Source: Nitrospirota bacterium (GTDB lineage: Bacteria > Nitrospirota > Nitrospiria > Nitrospirales > UBA8639). From it: a stretch of DNA of 7,169 bases. The stretch spans positions 1-7,169 of the forward strand of contig JAOUNC010000143.1 of NCBI GenBank assembly GCA_029881175.1, written 5' to 3'. Numbering within the stretch: the first letter of the stretch is position 1; each line of letters opens with the position of its first letter. Positions 1 through 6,354 of the stretch are shown here, piece by piece. The translations under genes and the position numbers were made by a program. A model generated the notes under the pieces. It was not told the DNA's origin and did no database searches. It worked only from the letters and a program-made list of their open reading frames with translations.

Positions 1-1
1 A

Positions 2-283
2 GCCTTGCCCGTGAATGGGTATTTGCCTGCCAATTCACGGACGGCTGTGGCGCTGGTGCATCTTGAGGGGGGAAGGATTGCGACGGTTCAATGGCTGACT
101 GTTCCTCAAGACGATCTTTTTTCTCGAAGCCTTGAAGAGCTCACGGTCTCTCTTGTTAGTTTTTGCGTAAAATGTTCAGATTCAGCAACCTCTTCTTCTG
201 GGTCCGTTATTCAAACCATTCGTCTTCAATTAAACGTGGAACGAGATCTTCATGGCCTTCAGTTTGGTTCCAAGCCAAGCTAG
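2..283 (+). CDS. C-terminal fragment of an unidentified protein (5' end outside window)
   Basis: An open frame runs from the left edge to a TAG at 281-283, giving about 93 residues, and shows no stop before the edge. A TTG at 5 could serve as a start but has no ribosome binding site visible, so the frame more likely continues upstream. The translated end is mixed hydrophobic and polar, with a serine-rich patch (SSSGS) around codons 65-69 and an alternating-hydrophobic segment (IQTIRLQLNVE) that could form a beta strand. I recognise no family. It ends 22 bp before the stop of the converging HD-domain gene, which is the tight tail-to-tail spacing expected of a real gene. It could still be a chance open frame, since only this fragment is visible. 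Confidence 0.4.
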   Translation, partial: ALPVNGYLPANSRTAVALVHLEGGRIATVQWLTVPQDDLFSRSLEELTVSLVSFCVKCSDSATSSSGSVIQTIRLQLNVERDLHGLQFGSKPS

Positions 284-305
284 CTTTCTGGATCTCCCAG
301 TCTGG

Positions 306-1745
306 TTATGCGATTGGGCGATGTGGGTTTGGTACAGTAGGGGCTAACAGATCAGGCCAATGCTTTTTCAGCGTGTCCTCTGCCGCCTTTGCCAGAACTT
401 CATCGAGTGAATGGTCTTGACTGAAAATCCGCAAGGTGATCATGCGAGCGGGAAGATGCTGGAGGTAGGTTTGTAGGCTTTCCTTGTCCACCTGGCCAGT
501 TGAAGGATTCCACACGAAAATTTGAAAACCTCCCATATTTAACAAGTTGATGGGACGCGGGTCTTTATGGGCAAAGTCCACCTGAATCGAGGTCTGTTGC
601 CATTTTCGAGGCAGGGCTTGGCGCATTCGAAATAAAAAATCATTCGGTTGAAAGGATGAGGAGCCTTGCGGGATCGGTAGGAGGAGGCTAAATGCGGTTT
701 TCCATTTCACATGCCTTCCTAAAATTTTTGCCCATTCGGCGCCAAGGCGTTGTTTGTGTTTCGAACGGGATTGGGGCCATGAGCGAACTGTTTCCATCAC
801 GTGCCAATCGGTAAGATGCACATACTGAGATAAATCGTCTAGCGGATTGTACGGGAACAGCAGCTCCATGGTTGGTTGAAAGATTTCCTGGAGATGGATG
901 TCGATGGCTCGTGTGGTGCGATGGTAATACACATTGGTATAGAGGTAGAGCCTTGCATGCAGAAACATTTGGAGTGCTGGCAGCCCAGACTGGTGTATCG
1001 TCAGGCCATGGGAAGAAAAAAACGTGTAATGCATGAGCCGTTCAATATCCACGGGGCCAATGGCCACTCCGCACATATAGGAATCTCGTAGGACATAGTC
1101 GCAGTTATCCGGGGTGTAAATGCCTCCCAAGAGTGGGCGCAATGCGACGACCCAGGGCGGCAGGCCTTTTGTGGATTGGTGGGGATCTTTGAGTATGAGG
1201 AAGGCCATATGCTTGGGGTTCAGTTGCTCTCCCGGTGCGAAGGCGCCGGATGGACTGCGACGAATCTTTTTGATAATTCTTGCGAGGTGTCCCTGAATGA
1301 TCTGCTGCCCCAATAATTCGTGAGTGAGATGATATTTGTGAAGAAAATGATGGTCGAAGAAATGGCAGAATGGGCCATGCCCGATGTCGTGGAGTAATGC
1401 GGTGATTCGAACAAATTCTTCAAGAAACGGCAGGGAGGGGAGATTGGGGATGATTTCATGCAACGAGGGATACAGTTGCGTCATGAAGCGTCCAGCCAAA
1501 TGCATCGTCCCCAATGAATGCTGAAAACGAGTATGTTCTGCTCCGGGGTAGACCCAATGAGCGCTTTGGAGTTGAAGAATGTAACGAAGGCGTTGGACCC
1601 ATGGTGAGTCGATTAAGTCTTTTTCTGTCTGTTCGACGACCCTGGTGTTGGCATAGGGGACGGTGAGCGAAATATAGCCATGAATGGGGTCGGCAAGCAG
1701 GGCGACCCCGTCAAAGGGAAACGATGGTGGGTCAGTGGAGAGCAT
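306..1745 (-). CDS. HD-superfamily phosphohydrolase, SAMHD1/YdhJ-like (COG1078 type)
   Basis: This 479-residue cytoplasmic protein is a metal-dependent HD phosphohydrolase. The N-terminus carries the family opening DPIHGYI (19-25). The active-site series is complete: HTRFQHSLG (71-79, with H76), LLHDIGHGPFCH (117-128, with H119/D120 and H123, H128), THE (141-143, H142) and DNCDYVLRD (213-221, with D213 and Y217). Aligned by motif to human SAMHD1, H76, H119, D120 and D213 match the metal ligands H167, H206, D207 and D311, and H123, H128 and H142 match H210, H215 and H233. The likely reaction is therefore hydrolysis of a nucleotide phosphate, plausibly dNTP to deoxynucleoside plus triphosphate, but the substrate is not shown by sequence. 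Residues 290-479 are a less conserved C-terminal part. The ATG at 1743-1745 is the only good start before DPIHGYI, although no Shine-Dalgarno is visible. It is last in the lon-thiL-DUF2062 block, 44 nt after its neighbour. Confidence 0.9.
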   Translation of the reverse strand: MLSTDPPSFPFDGVALLADPIHGYISLTVPYANTRVVEQTEKDLIDSPWVQRLRYILQLQSAHWVYPGAEHTRFQHSLGTMHLAGRFMTQLYPSLHEIIPNLPSLPFLEEFVRITALLHDIGHGPFCHFFDHHFLHKYHLTHELLGQQIIQGHLARIIKKIRRSPSGAFAPGEQLNPKHMAFLILKDPHQSTKGLPPWVVALRPLLGGIYTPDNCDYVLRDSYMCGVAIGPVDIERLMHYTFFSSHGLTIHQSGLPALQMFLHARLYLYTNVYYHRTTRAIDIHLQEIFQPTMELLFPYNPLDDLSQYVHLTDWHVMETVRSWPQSRSKHKQRLGAEWAKILGRHVKWKTAFSLLLPIPQGSSSFQPNDFLFRMRQALPRKWQQTSIQVDFAHKDPRPINLLNMGGFQIFVWNPSTGQVDKESLQTYLQHLPARMITLRIFSQDHSLDEVLAKAAEDTLKKHWPDLLAPTVPNPHRPIA

Positions 1746-1789
1746 GGATTTTGCGTGTATGGTCTCAGGGAAGATGAGTGGTGAAGGTA

Positions 1790-2260
1790 TTAGGACCGTG
1801 TGCCTGAATGTCCATGATGAGTCAAATTCCTATATCGAGTCACGGTCCATCGCATGAGTGGATAGGCGAGTATGGAGCAAAGAGTTGCCAGTGTACAGGA
1901 GCCCACCAGAAAGGGCAGGAGATAGGGCGCCAGCATGTCAAAGAGATTCTCCATCGTGAGTTGATTCCATTTGATGGTGATGGTCGAGGATTTCCCCAGT
2001 AAAAATAGTCCTGTATATAAGCTGGAGGCTAAAATGGGAATGAGTGTCCAGGGATTGTTGATGAGGGATCCGAGAAAGACCGCCATATAATTTAATCGAA
2101 ACATCCAGGCACAGAATACGACACTAGCGGTGTGAAACAAATAATGGGGAGCAAAGGCAATAAAGACTCCAATTGCGAAGGCCAGCGCGGTTCGGTGTGG
2201 GGTTTCTTGTAAATGGAGAACCTGCCTCAGGCGTTGGCGTAGAGCCTCTCTGGTTACCAC
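1790..2260 (-). CDS. DUF2062 family small membrane protein
   Basis: A 156-residue inner-membrane protein of the DUF2062 family, whose biochemical role is unknown. A short amphipathic, arginine-rich N-terminus (residues 1-23) is followed by hydrophobic segments at about 25-54, 58-88 and 109-135, then a basic histidine-containing tail. Family signatures are the ALAFAIGVFIAFAP segment (25-38) and the SLINNPWT segment (65-72), which matches the usual SNPLT-type core between helices. The start is GTG at 2258-2260, supported by an AGAGG five nt upstream. The next in-frame methionine (residue 53) would delete the first conserved helix. It starts 18 nt after thiL stops and ends 44 nt before the HD gene, so it is probably cotranscribed with both. 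Some DUF2062 proteins are fused to or sit beside glycosyltransferases, but nothing here supports that role. Confidence 0.85.
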   Translation of the reverse strand: MVTREALRQRLRQVLHLQETPHRTALAFAIGVFIAFAPHYLFHTASVVFCAWMFRLNYMAVFLGSLINNPWTLIPILASSLYTGLFLLGKSSTITIKWNQLTMENLFDMLAPYLLPFLVGSCTLATLCSILAYPLMRWTVTRYRNLTHHGHSGTRS

Positions 2261-2265
2261 GCAGG

Positions 2266-2270
2266 CCTCT
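2266..2270 (-). promoter_or_regulatory. Ribosome binding site of the DUF2062 gene
   Basis: AGAGG on the minus strand lies five nt before the GTG at 2258-2260. It is the clearest Shine-Dalgarno in the minus-strand block and decides the GTG start. Confidence 0.55.
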
Positions 2271-2278
2271 GGGAATGG

Positions 2279-3322
2279 TCATAATGTGGAGAAGTGCTCA
2301 TAGCTTCTTTGAGGTAGCGGATGTCGTGTTCGATCCTGGTGTTCTATTCGGATGCCGAAACGTTGAGGTTGAATGACTCCGATTTGTGTGATGGGCATTC
2401 GGCGAGTTTTTGCCAGTTTCTCCAATTCTGGCTGCCACTGGGGTGGGACGGTAAACAGTAATTCGTAGTCTTCCCCACCATGAAGGCTCCAGTCTAAGGG
2501 CGCCGTACTGACTCGTTTGGCATAGGCTTGCATCGGTTTGGACATGGGAATGTGGTGGCTGTGAATCAGCGCTCCAACGTGGCTTTGTCGACAGAGGTGC
2601 CTGATGTCTCCAGAGAGTCCATCTGAAAGGTCCATGGCGGCTGAGGCGAACGGTTGGGAGGCGAGGAGTTGTCCCAGGGCGATGCGGGGCGTGGGCTGTA
2701 AGTGGCGTTGCGCTAAATATTGTAAGGGTTTTGTGCGCGGTGAAGCTTTGGATGGGGGAGAGTTCTTGAAATATGCCAGTCCCGCTGCGGCATCGCCGAG
2801 TGTGCCACTGACATAGATGAGATCGCCGATCTTGGCGCCCTTTCGAGTCAGGATGTGTCCGGGCTCCACTTGTCCGGTGATGGTGATGGCAATAAATAAG
2901 GCTGAGGGTGAAGCGGACGTATCACCACCAAGCAGTTGTACGTTGTGAGGCTTACAAGAAACCGCCAGCCCTCGATAGAATTCTTGCCAATCCATTTTTG
3001 TCAGAGAAGCCGGCAGGGCAATGGCAACGAAGAGCGCTGTGGGTGTCGCGCCCATGGCGGCGATATCACTAAGATTGGCGGCAGCGGCCTTATAGCCAAT
3101 ATCGTAGAACGTTGCGGTGTGTCGGGTGAAATGAATGTGCTCGATCAGCAGGTCTGTTGATACGATCATGTGCTGTGTCGGGGATAGTGGGAAGACCGCA
3201 GCATCGTCCCCTATCCCGATGGTTGGACGAAACTTCGGGGAGGAATATTGCCGTGGAAGCGATTGAATGAGCTCAAATTCCCCAAGCTTCGAAAGAGACG
3301 CCTGGCGGCGGGTCGGGGACAT
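2279..3322 (-). CDS. thiL: Thiamine-monophosphate kinase
   Basis: ThiL phosphorylates thiamine monophosphate with ATP to give thiamine pyrophosphate, the last step of cofactor synthesis, in the cytoplasm. With the start chosen here the protein has 347 residues, close to the usual 310-350. Family motifs in order are LGEFELI (13-19), GIGDDAAVF (36-44, metal and ATP site), STDLLIEHIHF (55-65), AANLSDIAAMGA (81-92), LGGDTSAS (131-138), VSGTLGDAAAGL (171-182), MDLSDGLSGD (230-239) and GGEDYELLF (282-290). These are the AIR-synthase-like fold motifs, all intact. The frame stays open another 61 codons upstream to 3505, but that part lies inside lon in another frame and has no ThiL similarity. The ATG at 3320-3322 sits 10 nt after the lon stop, which suggests translational coupling. 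Its Shine-Dalgarno is weak (GAG four to five nt upstream). Confidence 0.95.
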   Translation of the reverse strand: MSPTRRQASLSKLGEFELIQSLPRQYSSPKFRPTIGIGDDAAVFPLSPTQHMIVSTDLLIEHIHFTRHTATFYDIGYKAAAANLSDIAAMGATPTALFVAIALPASLTKMDWQEFYRGLAVSCKPHNVQLLGGDTSASPSALFIAITITGQVEPGHILTRKGAKIGDLIYVSGTLGDAAAGLAYFKNSPPSKASPRTKPLQYLAQRHLQPTPRIALGQLLASQPFASAAMDLSDGLSGDIRHLCRQSHVGALIHSHHIPMSKPMQAYAKRVSTAPLDWSLHGGEDYELLFTVPPQWQPELEKLAKTRRMPITQIGVIQPQRFGIRIEHQDRTRHPLPQRSYEHFSTL

Positions 3323-3332
3323 AGCTCGTGGC

Positions 3333-5807
3333 TCAGGAAGCCTTGGTCCTTTTTTGTCGCACCGATACCCGTGTGACGGGGGCCGCCACCTTTTTGCGGC
3401 CTCCCGAAGAGGCCCGGGAAGGTATGGTGGCTGTCTTGAGTCTTGGGCGACCTTTGGGGCGAAGAGCTGACTTGAGGACGTCTGACATCGTTTCGGCAAA
3501 GACAAATTTCAGCCCTCGTAGCAAATGTTTTGGGATATCCTCCAAATCTTTCTGATTACGTTGGGGAATGATCAGGGATGGGATGTTGGCTCGTTTGGCG
3601 GCCAGCACTTTTTCTTTCAGCCCGCCGATCGGGAGAACGTGACCGCGCAACGTGACTTCTCCGGTCATGGCGATATCCCGTTTGACAGGTGCTTGAGTGA
3701 GACAGGAGGCCAATGCCGTCGCAATGGTGATTCCTGCAGAGGGTCCATCTTTGGGGATGGCGCCTGCCGGCACATGGATGTGGATGTCCTGTTTGGAAAA
3801 GAGGTTCGTGTCAATTCCCAATTGGTTGGCTTGGGACCGGATATAACTTAGGGCGGCATGGGCGGATTCTTTCATCACATCCCCGAGATGGCCGGTTAAC
3901 GTCAATAGGCCTTTGCCTTTGCTCGCTGAGGCTTCCACATACAACACATCACCACCGGTTTCGGTCCAAGCCAGTCCTGTTGATACCCCCACTTCATCTT
4001 TAGCTTGCTCCTGCTCTGGAACAAACTTGGGGACGCCTAAGTATTTTTGAAGATTTTTGGGTGACACGCGATATTGTTTGATGTGTCCTTCCGCGATGCA
4101 TTTGGCAATTTTGCGCATCACCTTGGCCAGTTCCCTCTCCAAGTTTCGAACACCGGCTTCTCTCGTGTAATGGGAAATGATTTGGGTGACGCAGGTGTCG
4201 GTCAGATGGATATGTTCATCGGTGATGCCATGTTCCTCTAACTGTCGGGGGATCAGGTATCGCTGAGCAATGCCGAATTTTTCTTCTTCGGAGTAGCCAG
4301 GGATACCAATGATTTCCATGCGGTCGCGTAAGGCGGAGAGAATGGGATCGGTTAAATTGGCGGTGGTAATGAACATTACATCACTTAAGTCGACTGGGAC
4401 CCCAAGATAATGATCGACGAAAGCATTGTTCTGTTCGGGATCCAACACTTCCAGTAAGGCTGCTGATGGATCACCACGAAAGTCGGTACCAATCTTATCG
4501 ACTTCATCAAGCATAAACACGGGATTGATGGTCCCGGCTTGTTTGAGACCTTGGATAATTCGACCAGGAAGTGCCCCCACGTAGGTGCGACGGTGGCCAC
4601 GAATTTCTGCTTCATCTCGGGTGCCACCGAGGCTGATACGGACAAATTCGCGGCCCAGGGCTCGTGCGATAGATTTTCCCAGTGAAGTTTTGCCGACTCC
4701 TGGCGGACCCACAAAGCACAGGATAGGCCCTTTCATTTTAGCCTTAAGCTTGCGAACGGCTAAATATTCTAATATTCGCTCCTTGACCCGTTCCAAATCG
4801 TAATGATCCTCATGGAGGACCTTGGAGGCTTGGCTGATATCCAAGTTGTCGGTAGAACGCTTGCTCCATGGTACGTCCACGAGCCATTCGAGATAGGTGC
4901 GAATGGTACCAGCTTCAGCCGAATCCTGATGCATTTTTTCAAGGCGCTTGAGTTGCTTTTCAGCCTCTTTGAGGACTTTTTCCGGCATTTGGGATTCTTG
5001 GATCCGGCCACGAAATTCTTCCACTTCTTCGGCGCGATCATCAAAGTCGCCCAGTTCCTTTTGGATGGCTTTGAGTTGTTCGCGAAGAAAGTATTCTCGT
5101 TGCGATTTATCCATTTCGCCTTTGGCATCGGCTTGGATTTTGTGTTGCATGGCCAAAACGTCTTGCTCTTGACTCAAAATTTCATTCACCCGTTTGAGGC
5201 GGACCAGGGGATCTTCTATTTCTAGCACTTCCTGTGTGAGGTCAATTTTAAGTCCGAGGTTGGAGGCGATAATGTCGGCCAGACGTCCGGGATCATCCAG
5301 ATTTTCAATGACCGTCAGAACATCGGGCATGATGACTTTGCCGATGCTCAGAAGCTTTTCCAGGCCTTCACGAGCTGATCTGACAATGGCTTCATGTTCT
5401 AGTGATGGTATGACCGTTGATGGTTCCGGGATCGTTTCAATCTGAACGGAGAAATAGGGGTCGGATTGGATGAAATCTTGAATGCGGGCTTTGGCGAGGC
5501 CTTGGACTAAGATTTTGATGCGTTCATCCGGGAGCTTCAGCATGCGCATGATGACTCCCACCGTTCCCATACGGTGTAGATCGCCTGATTCGGGTTGCTC
5601 GGTTTCTTGATTTTTCTGCGTCGTTAGAAAGAGTAGGCGGTTTGAAGCGAGCGCGGCTTCGATGGCTTTAATGGAAAGATCGCGTCCGACAAACAGTGGA
5701 AGGACCATATAAGGAAAGATGACGATATCGCGAACGGGGAGAAGGGGCAATTCCGCCGGAATCTGATCAATGGAAGGTGTAGAGAGATCCGACGTGTCGT
5801 CTATCAT
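3333..5807 (-). CDS. lon: ATP-dependent protease La (Lon, LonA type)
   Basis: Lon is a homohexameric AAA+ serine protease of the cytoplasm that degrades misfolded and regulatory proteins. The 824-residue product has the full LonA layout. The N-terminal substrate-binding domain (about 19-215) opens with [15 protein letters not shown] charged coiled-coil segment follows (about 220-300). In the ATPase module are Walker A GPPGVGKT (367-374), Walker B FMLDEVD (431-437), sensor-1 N484, a probable arginine finger R496 in DRME, and sensor-2 R554 in GVRNLER. In the protease domain the catalytic serine is S690 in PKDGPSAG and the lysine is K733 in GGLKEKV; their spacing of 43 equals that of E. coli S679/K722. 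It is longer than E. coli Lon (784) by about 11 residues before the serine and about 29 after, the latter forming a strongly basic tail. The ATG at 5805-5807 gives the normal N-terminus, but the ribosome binding site is poor (AAGCGG at best). It is the first gene of the minus-strand block. Confidence 0.98.
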   Translation of the reverse strand: MIDDTSDLSTPSIDQIPAELPLLPVRDIVIFPYMVLPLFVGRDLSIKAIEAALASNRLLFLTTQKNQETEQPESGDLHRMGTVGVIMRMLKLPDERIKILVQGLAKARIQDFIQSDPYFSVQIETIPEPSTVIPSLEHEAIVRSAREGLEKLLSIGKVIMPDVLTVIENLDDPGRLADIIASNLGLKIDLTQEVLEIEDPLVRLKRVNEILSQEQDVLAMQHKIQADAKGEMDKSQREYFLREQLKAIQKELGDFDDRAEEVEEFRGRIQESQMPEKVLKEAEKQLKRLEKMHQDSAEAGTIRTYLEWLVDVPWSKRSTDNLDISQASKVLHEDHYDLERVKERILEYLAVRKLKAKMKGPILCFVGPPGVGKTSLGKSIARALGREFVRISLGGTRDEAEIRGHRRTYVGALPGRIIQGLKQAGTINPVFMLDEVDKIGTDFRGDPSAALLEVLDPEQNNAFVDHYLGVPVDLSDVMFITTANLTDPILSALRDRMEIIGIPGYSEEEKFGIAQRYLIPRQLEEHGITDEHIHLTDTCVTQIISHYTREAGVRNLERELAKVMRKIAKCIAEGHIKQYRVSPKNLQKYLGVPKFVPEQEQAKDEVGVSTGLAWTETGGDVLYVEASASKGKGLLTLTGHLGDVMKESAHAALSYIRSQANQLGIDTNLFSKQDIHIHVPAGAIPKDGPSAGITIATALASCLTQAPVKRDIAMTGEVTLRGHVLPIGGLKEKVLAAKRANIPSLIIPQRNQKDLEDIPKHLLRGLKFVFAETMSDVLKSALRPKGRPRLKTATIPSRASSGGRKKVAAPVTRVSVRQKRTKAS

Positions 5808-6013
5808 ATCCGCTTAGCCGTGAGATTGCTGGTTAGGAGTTTGCGAGTTGTAAGGAATGTGGGGAAGCGTCCGTATCATGCTCGAACAATATTCTCACTA
5901 TTCGAAAATACAAAAGTATCAAATCAAAAATTGCATTGGCCATAACTGTTGGCAGTCGATGCGTTCGCTTGGATGATTGCCGTATAAACTCGTTTTGCTT
6001 GGATCACGTTTCG

Positions 6014-6043
6014 ATACTAGGAGAAGGTGAAAAAAGTTGTCAA
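6014..6043 (-). promoter_or_regulatory. Predicted sigma70-type promoter for lon operon
   Basis: Read on the minus strand, a perfect -35 TTGACA (6038-6043) is followed after 18 nt by TAGTAT (6014-6019), matching four of six positions of the -10 consensus. The predicted start of transcription is near 6007, which would give lon a leader of about 200 nt. The -35 hexamer lies within one of two TTGTCA(A)GG direct repeats on the plus strand. No transcript evidence is available, and a closer weak promoter is possible in the AT-rich stretch at 5885-5935. Confidence 0.5.
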
Positions 6044-6105
6044 GGTTTGTTGTCAGGAGTTCTTTTGGATGCGGTCGATTCCTCTCAACGTTTCATGTGA
6101 ATCGC

Positions 6106-6134
6106 TTTACAAGGAATCAGTCCATGAATATAAT
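6106..6134 (+). promoter_or_regulatory. Predicted sigma70-type promoter for bamA
   Basis: TTTACA (6106-6111), a 17-nt spacer and a perfect TATAAT (6129-6134) make the best promoter match in the window. Transcription would begin near 6141, leaving a leader of about 214 nt before the GTG at 6355. The leader has no recognised riboswitch. Confidence 0.6.
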
Positions 6135-6343
6135 CTCCCATCTAATCTGTTAAAGAATCTCCAGCCTCTAGATTGGGGTTCTTTCCCACGTACATGGCTA
6201 TCGTGACATTTTCACATTAGGGGATCTCGTTTATCTAGTACCAGGTCTCTTGCTGATTCCTTTTTCCCTTCTGGACATTTTGTTGCACGTTCCCAAACAT
6301 TATCAGAAACGGTGTCCGCTCCCACGCTTCCCCGAGTTAGGTG

Positions 6344-6348
6344 AAAGG
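6344..6348 (+). promoter_or_regulatory. Ribosome binding site choosing the GTG start of bamA
   Basis: AAAGG lies six nt upstream of GTG 6355-6357, an ideal spacing. The alternative starts, ATG-ATG at 6424-6429, have no purine-rich site before them, and starting there would remove the charged n-region of the signal peptide. Confidence 0.55.
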
Positions 6349-6354
6349 CTTTCA

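Larger units (their letters stand above)
5808..6354. other. Divergent lon/bamA intergenic region
   Basis: This 547-bp stretch separates two divergently transcribed genes and contains no convincing gene. Stops are frequent on the plus strand up to 6171. It is more AT-rich than its flanks, especially at about 5885-5935. It holds one sigma70-like promoter in each direction (6014-6043 minus, 6106-6134 plus) and a short imperfect inverted repeat (GCCA-N7-TGGC at 5939-5953). I looked for a CIRCE element and a clear sigma32 promoter upstream of lon and found neither. A 63-codon minus-strand frame at 6212-6403 was judged spurious. Confidence 0.75.

Noticed and set aside
277..304. Terminator between the converging genes at the left edge
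   Set aside because: There is a 10-bp palindrome AAGCTAGCTT (277-286) with no loop, and a four-bp CTGG/CCAG stem, but neither has a T-run on either strand.
3323..3505. 61-codon N-terminal extension of the thiL frame into lon
   Set aside because: It overlaps the lon C-terminus in another frame, has no ThiL similarity, and the ATG at 3322 gives a normal-length protein starting just before the conserved LGEFELI motif.
4385..5225. Long open frames inside lon in other frames (for example 4803-5225 plus and 4769-5128 minus)
   Set aside because: They lie wholly within the well-supported lon coding sequence and show no recognisable domains; they are shadows of its codon usage.
5821..5890. Sigma32-like heat-shock promoter before lon (a CCCCAC element on the minus strand at about 5859-5864)
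   Set aside because: The only possible -35 is poor and the spacing of about 19 nt is too long for the known sigma32 consensus; no CIRCE repeat is present either.
6137..6177. Hairpin of CCCATCTA with TAGATTGGG near the bamA transcription start
   Set aside because: The left arm straddles the predicted transcription start, so it would be only partly in the RNA; it also needs a bulge and has a 24-nt loop.
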